8,721 bases of DNA, taken from contig DAOUUS010000052.1 in NCBI GenBank assembly GCA_030668065.1, forward strand, positions 1-8,721, read 5' to 3'. This document shows, in pieces, positions 1-7,119 of this stretch (positions within the stretch are counted from its first letter, which is position 1; each line of letters starts with the position of its first letter). This DNA is from Candidatus Methanophagales archaeon (lineage in GTDB: Archaea > Halobacteriota > Syntropharchaeia > Alkanophagales > Methanospirareceae). The position numbers were made by a program, and so were the translations under genes. The notes under the pieces are model-generated. The model was not told the origin of the DNA, did no database searches, and worked only from the letters and a program-made list of their open reading frames with translations.

Positions 1-93
1 AGATTTTCTAGTATGCCTAAGTGTGACTTTCCCTAGGAAATCCGAAATTTGCGTTTGTATATAAAATCCCACCTTTTTAAATACACAGATCAT
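1..93 (-). CDS. Possible 5' end of an unrecognised gene running off the left edge
   Basis: From an ATG at 93 the minus strand stays open for 31 codons to the window edge, starting MICVFKKVGFYIQTQISDFL. An AGGGGGAT Shine-Dalgarno-like stretch (plus-strand C-run at 101-105) lies about 7 nt upstream of the ATG, and a promoter-like element lies further upstream at 153-168. I do not recognise the peptide. Thirty-one open codons in A+T-rich DNA can easily occur by chance, and a TATA-like string sits inside the frame at 59-67, so this is only a candidate. It rests on the ribosome-site and promoter arrangement, not on homology. Confidence 0.22.
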   Translation of the reverse strand, partial: MICVFKKVGFYIQTQISDFLGKVTLRHTRKS

Positions 94-370
94 CTTATAT
101 CCCCCTTTCGCACTTTACTAATCAAATACATATGTTAATAAGGGGGTTTATCCTATTTAAGCTTTTCCATTTACCCCTATTTAGAAAATAATGTTAAAAA
201 TGGGTTCAATACATTTTTAAATGATTATAACAAAAATTATATGAATAAGAGGCATGCGTAATGAATTGATTTAATAAAAGAGGTTGAATAGGTGTGCTTC
301 CAGAGGCTCATGTTTATATCAAAAACACGGCTGAGTTTGAAATATAACCGACTAAAGGCTAGCAGGAGAA
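94..370. other. A+T-rich intergenic stretch left of moeA
   Basis: I see no convincing gene here. It is A+T-rich, with many stops in all frames. It holds a promoter-like element at 153-168 facing left. The weak T-run read on the minus strand just past the moeA stop (plus-strand AAAAA near 320-324) could help end moeA transcription. A plus-strand reading frame starting near 292 overlaps the 3' end of moeA and reads like a shadow of it. I looked for a tRNA around the GGTTCAAT string near 203 and found no cloverleaf. Confidence 0.5.
153..168 (-). promoter_or_regulatory. Candidate archaeal promoter (BRE/TATA) facing left
   Basis: Read on the minus strand this is GGAAAAGCTTAAATAG: a purine-rich BRE-like GGAAAAG followed by a TATA-like TTAAATAG. 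The GAAAAGCTT core is the same as in the two response regulator promoters at 7914-7929 and 8688-8703. A start about 26 nt downstream of the box would fall near 131, giving a leader of roughly 40 nt to the ATG at 93. No transcript evidence is available. Confidence 0.35.
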
Positions 371-1588
371 TTAAACCCATACATTCACTTCCACCTTTTC
401 CCCCTCTTCCATACCCTCTCTATTCTCCGCTATTATCACAAACCCATCCGATTTCGTCATGCTGGATAAAATACCAGAACCACTCACCCTTATGGGATCC
501 ACATAAAACTTATCTTCTGAACAAACAAGCTTTACACGAACAAAATCGCTCCGGCCGACTGCGGAAGGTATTTTCTTCCTTGTCACCGCGAATAATTTAC
601 GGCTATCTTCTTTAACGCCATGTGCAGCATACAAAAACGGTCTTACGAGCATTTCGAATGCTGATATTGTCGCTACGGGATAGCCGGGCAGCACGAAAAC
701 GGGCTTCTTGTTTATGATGCCAAAACCCGTAGGCTCGCCCGGTCGAATAGCCACGCCGTGGAACAGAAGCTCACCCAGGTCTCCTACAGCATCTGCGATA
801 AAATCTTTCTTGCCTACTGAACTCCCGCCACTTATCAGTAGCGCATCGCAAAGCGTCAACGAAGTTGTTATCGCGTTCTTTATCTTCTCGTAATCGTCCC
901 TAAATATGCCTATCCTGTACGGATTCGCTATCTTCTTTACCAACGCTTCTAAGACATAACTATTCACATCTGCTATCTTCTTCTCTGTTTCGGCCAAGTT
1001 CTTAGGGTCCAAAAGCTCGTCACCCGTGGAAATTATCCCGACTTTCATTTTTTTATGCACATTCACCCGTGTTTTAACGAGTGCAGCAAGCATACCGAGG
1101 TCATGAGCTCTCAACACCTTACCCTCTTGTAACACACGCTCGCCCTTCTTCACATCCTCGCCTTTGAGCGAAACGTTCTTACCGGGAGTGACGGGTTTGT
1201 AAATCTCCAATTTAGTCGCGCTCTCCTTTGTGTACTCCAGCATAACCACGGCATTACTGCCTTTCGGCATTGGCTGCCCTGTTTGTATAGGCAAATAACC
1301 GCCCTCACATATTTCCACATCTTTTACGGATTCGCCTGCTAGTTCTGTTCTCTTCAAAAGCACGGTGTTATTTGGCGTTGCACCAAAAGAGTTTTGCCCT
1401 TTAATCGCATAACCATCCATAGCAGCACGGTCAAAAGGCGGGCTGTCTATGGGCGACTGAATATCTTCTGCCAGTATTCTATCAATGGACTCGTCAAAGT
1501 GTACTGTCTCTTTTTCTGTCTGTTTTGCGTGTGCTAAAACGGTTTTTAATGCGTTATCCCATGAGATAAGCGTACGAAATAGTTTCAT
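371..1588 (-). CDS. moeA: Molybdopterin molybdenumtransferase MoeA
   Basis: MoeA catalyses the last step of molybdenum cofactor synthesis: it inserts molybdate (or tungstate in many archaea) into adenylylated molybdopterin in the cytosol. The product is 405 aa, a normal MoeA length. Visible family marks are PFDRAAMDGYA (51-61), TGQPMPKGSNAVVMLE (103-118), the MoCF-binding domain with STGDEL (187-192), DVNS (207-210), GGSSVGKKDF (254-263), RPGEPTGFG (282-290) and LPGYPVA (300-306), and the C-terminal domain with GRSDFVRV (345-352). The reading frame stays open upstream to 1804, but that part overlaps the divergent methyltransferase and is unlike MoeA. MKLFRTLISWDNAL, starting at 1588, is the family-like N-terminus. 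The ribosome site is weak (AAGGTAAG about 13 nt upstream). The gene is single in its orientation here; no other cofactor genes are adjacent. Confidence 0.96.
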   Translation of the reverse strand: MKLFRTLISWDNALKTVLAHAKQTEKETVHFDESIDRILAEDIQSPIDSPPFDRAAMDGYAIKGQNSFGATPNNTVLLKRTELAGESVKDVEICEGGYLPIQTGQPMPKGSNAVVMLEYTKESATKLEIYKPVTPGKNVSLKGEDVKKGERVLQEGKVLRAHDLGMLAALVKTRVNVHKKMKVGIISTGDELLDPKNLAETEKKIADVNSYVLEALVKKIANPYRIGIFRDDYEKIKNAITTSLTLCDALLISGGSSVGKKDFIADAVGDLGELLFHGVAIRPGEPTGFGIINKKPVFVLPGYPVATISAFEMLVRPFLYAAHGVKEDSRKLFAVTRKKIPSAVGRSDFVRVKLVCSEDKFYVDPIRVSGSGILSSMTKSDGFVIIAENREGMEEGEKVEVNVWV

Positions 1589-1679
1589 CTTGTTTACGTT
1601 ACTTACCTTGTATCCAAAAATATTTAACGTTATATCTTTAGATATTGTTATGTTGTACGATATTACTTTAAGGTGAAGA
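1589..1679. promoter_or_regulatory. Divergent promoter region between moeA and the restriction-modification unit
   Basis: This 91-bp gap separates head-to-head starts. On the plus strand CCAAAAATATTTAAC (1614-1628) is a plausible BRE/TATA for the methyltransferase, placing a start near 1650; a second TATA-like string, GTTATATCT, lies at 1628-1636. The reverse strand of the same A+T-rich segment (TTAAATATTTTTGG) could serve moeA, with a very short leader. The two promoters would therefore overlap and compete for the same factors. AGGTGA at 1671-1676 is the methyltransferase ribosome site. Promoter positions are inferred from consensus only. Confidence 0.45.
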
Positions 1680-2540
1680 ATGGGGAAATTTGAGAAAGAA
1701 GGACATAGGATAATATTAGGCGATGCGTTAGACATTTTGACGAAAGAGATTGCTAATCGCTCAATTGACCTTATCTTTGCTGACCCACCGTATAATATCG
1801 GCAAAAACTTTATGGACGTACCCGATAAATGGGATTCGGACGAATCATACTTGAAATGGTGTTATAAGTGGTTAGAATTATGTATTAAGAAATTAAAGAG
1901 TAACGGGAGCATGTATGTAATGACCGCAACACAACACATGCCTTACTTTGACATCTTTCTCAGGGATAAAGTTACAATACTGTCCCGGATTGTTTGGTAT
2001 TACGACAGTTCTGGAGTACAGGCAAAGAACTACTTTGGATCGTTATATGAACCAATACTACACGGTGTTAAAGATAAGAATAATTATACTTTCAATTCTG
2101 AAGATATTTTAGTTGAGGCAAAGACGGGCGCCGTAAGGGAATTAATTGACTATCGAAAATCTATGCCAAAGGTATATAACTCTAAGAAAGTTCCTGGCAA
2201 TGTATGGGAAATTCCAAGAGTAAGATATCGTATGGCAGAATACGAAAATCACCCTACACAGAAACCAACAGCGTTATTAGAAAGGATCATCAAAGCGAGT
2301 AGCAACGAAGGAGATATTGTGTTGGATCCTTTTTCTGGCACTTTTACGACTTCGTTTGTCGCAAAGCAGCTTAAAAGAAAATCAATCGGGATAGAAATGC
2401 AGGAAGAATATGTGAAAATAGGGTTACGAAGACTGCGAATACTGTCTGAATACAATGGACTGCCACTTCAAAAAGAACGAAGGTCATTTGAGCGACCGAG
2501 GGATAAAGGACAAATAACACTAAATCTCGTGGAGGACTAA
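1680..2540 (+). CDS. Adenine-specific DNA methyltransferase, YhdJ-like (beta class), modification half of a type II system
   Basis: It transfers a methyl group from S-adenosylmethionine to adenine in a specific DNA site. In this 286-aa protein the catalytic motif IV DPPY (35-38, in IFADPPYNIGKNF) comes before the cofactor-binding motif I (LDPFSGTFTT, 215-224), the order of the beta class; DPPY suggests N6-adenine. Segments such as SRIVWYYDSSGVQAKNYFG (102-120), KTGAVRELIDYRK (148-160), VPGNVWEIPRVRY (171-183) and ENHPTQKP (189-196) match what I remember of E. coli YhdJ, which modifies ATGCAT and also has phenylalanine where most relatives have glycine in motif I. The ATG has AGGTGA 3 nt upstream. 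The next gene begins 5 nt after the stop, consistent with a shared transcript. Base composition is A+T-richer than moeA, suggesting transfer. The ATGCAT specificity is inferred from resemblance. Confidence 0.93.
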   Translation: MGKFEKEGHRIILGDALDILTKEIANRSIDLIFADPPYNIGKNFMDVPDKWDSDESYLKWCYKWLELCIKKLKSNGSMYVMTATQHMPYFDIFLRDKVTILSRIVWYYDSSGVQAKNYFGSLYEPILHGVKDKNNYTFNSEDILVEAKTGAVRELIDYRKSMPKVYNSKKVPGNVWEIPRVRYRMAEYENHPTQKPTALLERIIKASSNEGDIVLDPFSGTFTTSFVAKQLKRKSIGIEMQEEYVKIGLRRLRILSEYNGLPLQKERRSFERPRDKGQITLNLVED

Positions 2541-2545
2541 AAATA

Positions 2546-3682
2546 ATGGAACATGAATTTACTAAAAAAATCTATGTGATTTTGAGAAATAATTTTGGTG
2601 ATTTATCAGACAAAGTATTCCTTGAAAGTCCGATTGTTCAATATCTTAACATAAAGACAAAATCCGCTAGTAAAGGCTCAAAATCGCGCGGTAGTTTCGC
2701 AAACTTATATGCTATATATGTACTGGTTGAGGACTATATCTCAAACGACTTTCACAAAACAGGGGAATATACTGAATATGAAGGCGCTATTTTTACAAAA
2801 CTCCTTAAAAGACAACGTGAATTACCGTTCGGGCAAAAGCTCCAGAATCATGCTTTAAACCACCGGATGAATCAAGAATTTAAAAAATATTTCCCCACTT
2901 GTAATTATATCCCCATCCTAAGAGACTTAGAAACAAATAGATATTGGTTTAATGAGAATTTAATAAAGATTAAAGTGGAAGGAAAAGATCTCAATCTATC
3001 AGAAGCATTAATACAGATTATTGATGCTTATGTCGAAACTAAGAAGGGCGCTTTTGAAAATTTTATTCGATTTTGTGAGCGTACTCAAAAATTAACGGAG
3101 AAAGAGTCAATTGATTTCATTGGTAGTTTAGTGGAACCAACGGTAGACGCAAGAATATTCGAAATAGTAAGTTATAGCATATTAAAGTATTATTATCACA
3201 ACCAGATTATTTATTGGGGGTTTGAGATAGACAAAATTCAAGAAGATAATTTGAATCTTTACAAAACGGGTCGCACAAACGCGAATGATGGTGGTATTGA
3301 TTTCGTGATGAAACCTTTAGGACGTTTTTTCCAGGTAACGGAAACCGTAGATGTAAACAAATATTTCCTGGACATCGCTAAAATTGAAAAGTATCCAATA
3401 ACATTTGTAATAAAATCTTCGGACTCGATTTCAACACTTAAACGGAGAATAGAAGAGCAAGCCGAAGAGCAGTATTCAATCAAAGCTATCGTTTCACGAT
3501 ATATGGGATGTATTGAAGAAATAATCAATGTTCCTATTCTCATAGAGCGACTTGAGGAAGCGATTGCACAGGAATATTTGGGCGATATTTTGAATGAGAT
3601 AATTAAACAAAGCAAAGTAGAATTTAATTATGAAGGGGATTACGACATGAGCGATTATGAAGACCTCGCTATATCTGAATAA
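2546..3682 (+). CDS. Probable type II restriction endonuclease paired with the upstream methyltransferase
   Basis: I do not recognise the family for certain. The call rests on position (directly behind a type II methyltransferase, 5-nt gap, GGAGG at 2531-2535 overlapping that gene's end) and on a nuclease-like core. In the 378-aa product, a helix RIFEIVSYSIL (203-213) precedes LYKTGRTNANDGGIDFV (238-254) and GRFFQVTE (259-266). This resembles a PD-(D/E)XK fold in which E206 is the helix acid, D252 the metal-binding acid and Q263 the second position. The usual lysine is replaced by threonine (Q263-x-T265), so the active site would be non-standard or lie elsewhere. There is no signal peptide or membrane segment, and the C-terminus is acidic. 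Sampled 60-base lines are about one third G+C, lower than moeA or the UbiD-family gene, consistent with horizontal gain. If it pairs with the methyltransferase it would cut unmethylated ATGCAT. Confidence 0.68.
   Translation: MEHEFTKKIYVILRNNFGDLSDKVFLESPIVQYLNIKTKSASKGSKSRGSFANLYAIYVLVEDYISNDFHKTGEYTEYEGAIFTKLLKRQRELPFGQKLQNHALNHRMNQEFKKYFPTCNYIPILRDLETNRYWFNENLIKIKVEGKDLNLSEALIQIIDAYVETKKGAFENFIRFCERTQKLTEKESIDFIGSLVEPTVDARIFEIVSYSILKYYYHNQIIYWGFEIDKIQEDNLNLYKTGRTNANDGGIDFVMKPLGRFFQVTETVDVNKYFLDIAKIEKYPITFVIKSSDSISTLKRRIEEQAEEQYSIKAIVSRYMGCIEEIINVPILIERLEEAIAQEYLGDILNEIIKQSKVEFNYEGDYDMSDYEDLAISE
3668..3678 (+). promoter_or_regulatory. Weak TATA-like element in the endonuclease 3' end, possible promoter for gins51
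   Basis: CGCTATATCTG lies about 22 nt before the gins51 ATG (centre to ATG). There is no Shine-Dalgarno sequence in the 12-nt gap between the endonuclease stop and that ATG. TATA spacing of this kind would suit a leaderless or nearly leaderless transcript starting at the ATG. It is a single weak match, so read-through from the restriction unit is an equal alternative. Confidence 0.25.
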
Positions 3683-3694
3683 AACCAAAAGTTT

Positions 3695-4351
3695 ATGGAC
3701 ATAGAGACGCTCTGGGAACTATTGTATAAGGAAAGGAACACGGCATCACTACAGGATTTACCGGAAACGTTCTTTGAAGACGTAAGCACGTATATAAATA
3801 AGTTAGAAGATGAGAAACGAGAAACGGATGAAAACCGGAAGGGGTTTGTGGAAGACGAGATAAAGAATGCGCGGACGAAGGTGGAGGATATAATCAATAG
3901 ACGCATAGGGAAGATAATAAAACTTGCCAGTTCGGGTATGAGTACACAGCCTAAGGGGATGATGGACGAGGAGAGACTGCTATTTGAAGCGGTAAAAAGT
4001 CATGTGGATGAAAGCCGGGAGAGAATATTCGCGTCAATATGGGGCGAGAGTAAAGAGGAAAAGCGGGAACTGATAAAGAGTGTAGAAGAAAAAGCAGCAC
4101 ATCCAACCGTTTCCACAGTTGAAAAAGACGCTACGATTGTAGAACGTGAGGATAAAGAACCGCTGCACATAGTCCGGGTATTGGATGATATACCAACTTT
4201 TATGGGTACCGATGGAAGGATTTATAAGGTGAGAAAAGAAGATGTTATTATGCTGCCAAAGACCAATGCAGAGATACTGTGTAAGAGAGGGGTTGCAGTG
4301 AGGTTTGAAGGCAAGAAAGAAGTGAGTAACGAAGGAGAAATAGAGAAATGA
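3695..4351 (+). CDS. gins51: DNA replication factor GINS, Gins51/GINS15 subunit
   Basis: This is a subunit of the archaeal GINS complex, which joins the MCM helicase and GAN/RecJ-like protein at replication forks. The 218-aa product has the expected order for Gins51. The alpha-helical A domain comes first (about 1-115), with the typical N-terminal pattern LWELLYKERNTASLQDLPETFFEDV (6-30). A charged linker follows (about 116-155), then the small beta-rich B domain at the C-terminus (IVRVLDDIPTFMGTDGRIYKVRKEDVIMLP, 159-188). The conserved N-terminus supports the ATG at 3695. No ribosome site precedes it, and only 12 nt separate it from the endonuclease stop. Its stop overlaps the rpl44e start by 4 nt (ATGA), indicating coupling. 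In many archaea the primase small subunit gene lies upstream; here the restriction unit occupies that place. Confidence 0.9.
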   Translation: MDIETLWELLYKERNTASLQDLPETFFEDVSTYINKLEDEKRETDENRKGFVEDEIKNARTKVEDIINRRIGKIIKLASSGMSTQPKGMMDEERLLFEAVKSHVDESRERIFASIWGESKEEKRELIKSVEEKAAHPTVSTVEKDATIVEREDKEPLHIVRVLDDIPTFMGTDGRIYKVRKEDVIMLPKTNAEILCKRGVAVRFEGKKEVSNEGEIEK

Positions 4352-4626
4352 AGATGCCGAAGAAAGTGCGGATTCTTTGTCCGTTTTGCAAGAAGCATAC
4401 GATACATGACGTGGATAAAGTGAAAAAGGGTAGAGCCTCGTCTTTGAGCTGGATAGTACGGCAAAAGAAACGCAGGTCTGGTATAGGTAATAGTGGTAAA
4501 TTTTCCAAGGTTCCTGGTGGAGATAAACCAACGAAGAAGGTTTTTCTCAAATATAGGTGTACGGAATGTAAAAAAGCGCATCAGAAGTCGGGTTTCCGTG
4601 TATCTAAGCTGGAACTCATTGACTAA
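4348..4626 (+). CDS. rpl44e: Large ribosomal subunit protein L44e (eL42)
   Basis: This zinc-binding protein of the archaeal and eukaryotic large ribosomal subunit sits near the E site. The 92-aa length is typical. The zinc ligands are C11 and C14 (CPFC) and C71 and C74 (CTEC). The basic middle (KKRRSGIGNSGKFSK, 40-54) and the closing KSGFRVSKLEL (80-90) fit the family. The ATG overlaps the gins51 stop as ATGA, and GGAG at 4334-4337 is 10 nt upstream, which favours this ATG over the second one six bases on. Confidence 0.95.
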   Translation: MKMPKKVRILCPFCKKHTIHDVDKVKKGRASSLSWIVRQKKRRSGIGNSGKFSKVPGGDKPTKKVFLKYRCTECKKAHQKSGFRVSKLELID

Positions 4627-4713
4627 AAGTGTAAAGGTAATCATAAGAAAGACAAAATCTAGTCAACACGTTTTTCTTTAAGAAAAGTTTCTGAAACAGG
4701 AGGGTGTATAAGT
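4627..4713 (+). other. Spacer between rpl44e and rps27e with a T/A-rich palindrome
   Basis: This 87-nt gap is longer than others in the cluster. It contains TTTTCTT-T-AAGAAAA (around 4673-4687), a 7-bp inverted repeat around one base. The loop is too small for a stable RNA hairpin, so a protein-binding palindrome or chance are both possible. The preceding CGTTTTTCTTT could be a weak T-rich terminator, or the spacer could hold an internal promoter. GGAGG at 4699-4703 is the rps27e ribosome site. Confidence 0.3.
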
Positions 4714-4893
4714 ATGGAAAGAAAGCCGAATAGTAAATTCGTAAGGGTAAAATGCGATGATTGTGAAAATGAGCAGGTCATATTCGACCACGCATCCACA
4801 ACAGTGAGATGCAATGTCTGTGGGAGTACCTTGGTTGAGCCGCGAGGTGGAAAGGCGGAGATAAGAGCTCGAATAATAGAATTCCTCGAGTAA
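4714..4893 (+). CDS. rps27e: Small ribosomal subunit protein S27e (eS27)
   Basis: This zinc-ribbon protein of the archaeal small ribosomal subunit is 59 aa, close to the usual archaeal length. It reads MERKPNSKFVRVKCDDCENE and onward, with zinc ligands C14 and C17 (CDDC) and C33 and C36 (CNVC), separated by the usual 15 residues. The C-terminus RARIIEFLE also fits. The ATG is preceded by GGAGG with a 10-nt gap. It lies between rpl44e and aif2a, the ordinary archaeal neighbourhood. Confidence 0.95.
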   Translation: MERKPNSKFVRVKCDDCENEQVIFDHASTTVRCNVCGSTLVEPRGGKAEIRARIIEFLE

Positions 4894-4921
4894 CAACAGG
4901 TAGGAGATTGAGCAATATTAG

Positions 4922-5731
4922 ATGGTAAAAGACGAATGGCCCGAGACGGGTGAGTTAGTAGTTTGTACGGCAAAGGAGCTTAAGACTTTTGGTGTATTCG
5001 CTACGCTTGATGAGTATGACGGTAAGGAAGGTTTTATCCACATATCCGCTGTAGCTACTGGTTGGGTGAAACATCTGAGGGATTACATAAGAGAAAACCA
5101 AAAGACTGTATGCAAGGTATTAAATGTAGATGCACAGAGGGGACATATAGATTTATCACTGAAAGCGGTGAAGGAAGGGCAAAGGCGGGAGCGAATAAAA
5201 GCGTGGAAGAACGAGAAGAAAGCGAAGAAATGGCTAGCTCTTGTGGGTGCATCCGCAAATATTGAACTGAGCAAAGAGGAGCTCGGCACCATCGAACTGG
5301 AATTGGTGGATGCTTATGGTGGACTATATGATGCCTTCCATGAAATTTTAAGGGGTGGTAAAAGCGTACTGACGGCACTTGGAATAAAAGAAGAAGTCGC
5401 AGATGCAATACATGAAATGGCTCTTGCAAACGTTAAATTGCCATCGGTGCAAATAACAGGATATATAGAGCTGACGTGCCCCTTGCCTAACGGTGTGGAG
5501 ATATTAAAGGCAGCACTGAAAAAGGCAAAAGAGACGATAAAAAGTGAACCCTCGGATACAAACGGGCTTACGCTAGAATGTTTCTACATCGGTGCGCCGA
5601 AGTATAAGATGCGTATCACAGCACCCGATTACAAAAAGGCGGAGAGCATATTGAGCGACGCAGCAAGTGCAGCTATCGAAGAAGTAAAAAAGAATGAGGG
5701 CTATGGCAAATTCTACAGAACTTTACCATAA
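4922..5731 (+). CDS. eif2a: Translation initiation factor aIF2, alpha subunit
   Basis: aIF2-alpha joins the beta and gamma subunits to carry initiator methionyl-tRNA to the small ribosomal subunit. The 269-aa product, normal length, has an N-terminal S1 RNA-binding domain (about 8-83: GELVVCTAKELKTFGVFATL, then KEGFIHIS and GHIDLSLK at 74-81). A helical domain follows (about 85-170, starting with RRERIKAWKNEKKAKKW), then a C-terminal alpha/beta domain (about 174-265) that contacts gamma. A stop codon, TAG, immediately precedes the ATG in frame, so this is the first possible start; GGAG at 4903-4906 is 15 nt upstream, rather far. The gene closes the plus-strand cluster. In many archaea nop10 comes next, but no Nop10-like frame is present before the convergent gene. 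Confidence 0.96.
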   Translation: MVKDEWPETGELVVCTAKELKTFGVFATLDEYDGKEGFIHISAVATGWVKHLRDYIRENQKTVCKVLNVDAQRGHIDLSLKAVKEGQRRERIKAWKNEKKAKKWLALVGASANIELSKEELGTIELELVDAYGGLYDAFHEILRGGKSVLTALGIKEEVADAIHEMALANVKLPSVQITGYIELTCPLPNGVEILKAALKKAKETIKSEPSDTNGLTLECFYIGAPKYKMRITAPDYKKAESILSDAASAAIEEVKKNEGYGKFYRTLP

Positions 5732-5753
5732 TTCATAAACTCAAAATCATATT

Positions 5754-5770
5754 CGCTTTCTTCTTCTTTC
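5754..5770 (+). terminator. Pyrimidine-rich candidate terminator after aif2a
   Basis: CGCTTTCTTCTTCTTTC begins 23 nt past the aif2a stop, in a 93-nt gap between convergent genes. Archaeal termination often uses T-rich tracts in the non-template strand without a strong hairpin, and this is the richest such tract in the gap. On the other strand I see no clear T-run after the UbiD-family stop. Confidence 0.4.
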
Positions 5771-5824
5771 AGTGTTAAAGAGGTGGATACAATAGGCTTT
5801 ATCGGTAGGACCTGCAATACGTTA

Positions 5825-7084
5825 CTATGAGGTTACCCGCTCATATCTCGTCTCTTCTCCAAATTCTTTAGTTGCATCTATACCTACCTTCGTGGTAAGC
5901 GCGTTTTTGGCTGACGGGTCAAGTGACGACCCCTTCACACCTGGTATGAGCACCACATCTTCATTCCAGCGAACCCGTGTCGCTATCGCATACTCTACCT
6001 CATTCATGTTGAATATGTCTATATCGTCATCCACAACGACAACGCGTTTTAGGCTGGGATGTGCCGCGAAAGCAGCAATAATAGCATTCTTAGCCTCGCC
6101 TTCGCCCATCTTCTTTAGCTGCACCACCGCATGCAAATAGCAACACCCGCCCTCGGTCAAAAGAACGTTCTGCACTCGTGCCGCACGCTCCACCGCTCTA
6201 AATATCAAAGGTTCATATGGTACACCCATAAGCAGTTTATGCTCCGAGCCCGAAGGCAGTATAGCGTGATAAATCGGGTCTTTTCGATGATACATCTGTG
6301 TAAGCGTGATAACCGGTTCCTCTCGTATCTTGTCATACGTGCCAGTAATATCCAAAAACGGGCCTTCCTTCGCTCGGTCTTCACCTATGAATCCCGCGAA
6401 AGCGATTTCCGCATGTGGTACCGCCACGCCATTATCCAGAGTGAAAAGCTCTACCGGCGCTTTCTGCAATGCCGATGCGTATTCAAACTCCTTGCCCGGT
6501 GGCACCCTTGTTGCGGCTGCTAAAAGGATCAAAGGATTAACACCTATGACAATTCCGATTTTTAAGTTCTCACCGCTTTCTATCGCTTCACGGTGCATCT
6601 TATACAGGTGACGTGGGGGCACAAGCCTTACAGCCAATCGCTTCTCATCTAGTACCATCATCCGATGAAATGATGCGTTCCGAACACCGTCCAATTCAGC
6701 CACGATTATACCTGCCGTGATGTACGCGCCACCATCGTCCCGGAAATGTGTTAGTATCGGCAAACTCGACAAATCCGGTGCTTTTATCACTTCTTTTGTC
6801 GTGGAATCCTGTGTTATTTTCACCTCGCCACCCTCTCCGTTATCTGGTATATCCGCCAAAAAAGGTGCGATACTATGAGGCGGGATGCCGAGTAACCCTG
6901 CCAGTATTTCTCGACCACCCAGTACATTCATTATCACTTTATGCGTACCGTCAACAGCGTGGAAAAAGATTGGTTTTTGCTCGTGCTCCAAACAAAGGGA
7001 TACAGCTTCATATCTCGATGAGACGCTTCGATCAATCTCTATTAACTTTCCTTCGCTTGCTAACTTATCTTTAAATTCTCTCAT
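5825..7084 (-). CDS. UbiD-family decarboxylase, probably anhydromevalonate phosphate decarboxylase
   Basis: UbiD enzymes decarboxylate unsaturated acids with prenylated FMN. Archaeal members of about 420 aa like this one have been shown in Aeropyrum to decarboxylate trans-anhydromevalonate 5-phosphate in the modified mevalonate route to isoprenoid lipids. Numbered from the ATG at 7105, the visible family features are NASFHRM (143-149) with R148, HAEIAFAGFI (231-240) with E233, the EGPF segment (247-250) that carries a catalytic glutamate in relatives, and DDDIDIFNMNEVEYAIATR (359-377). An in-frame ATG at 7105 would give 426 aa. I prefer the ATG at 7084 (419 aa, MREFKDKLASEGKLIEI) because family members usually begin there and the promoter at 7120-7133 predicts a transcript start near 7098, between the two ATGs. 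No Shine-Dalgarno precedes either. The exact substrate is inferred; other archaeal UbiD roles remain possible. Confidence 0.88.
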   Translation of the reverse strand: MREFKDKLASEGKLIEIDRSVSSRYEAVSLCLEHEQKPIFFHAVDGTHKVIMNVLGGREILAGLLGIPPHSIAPFLADIPDNGEGGEVKITQDSTTKEVIKAPDLSSLPILTHFRDDGGAYITAGIIVAELDGVRNASFHRMMVLDEKRLAVRLVPPRHLYKMHREAIESGENLKIGIVIGVNPLILLAAATRVPPGKEFEYASALQKAPVELFTLDNGVAVPHAEIAFAGFIGEDRAKEGPFLDITGTYDKIREEPVITLTQMYHRKDPIYHAILPSGSEHKLLMGVPYEPLIFRAVERAARVQNVLLTEGGCCYLHAVVQLKKMGEGEAKNAIIAAFAAHPSLKRVVVVDDDIDIFNMNEVEYAIATRVRWNEDVVLIPGVKGSSLDPSAKNALTTKVGIDATKEFGEETRYERVTS

Positions 7085-7119
7085 TTTTGGTGTATATAGG
7101 TACATATTGATTTAGCTTC

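Noticed and set aside
195..225. Possible tRNA T-arm (GGGTTCAATAC)
   Set aside because: No pairing stem around the loop string and no acceptor or anticodon arm nearby.
292..615. 107-codon plus-strand frame starting MCFQRLMF
   Set aside because: Most of it lies antisense to the moeA 3' end, it is low-complexity (prolines, serines) and has no ribosome site; it is a shadow frame.
1589..1804. Upstream extension of the moeA frame to an ATG at 1804
   Set aside because: It overlaps the divergent methyltransferase coding region, shows no MoeA resemblance, and MKLFRTLISWDNAL at 1588 is a family-like N-terminus of correct length.
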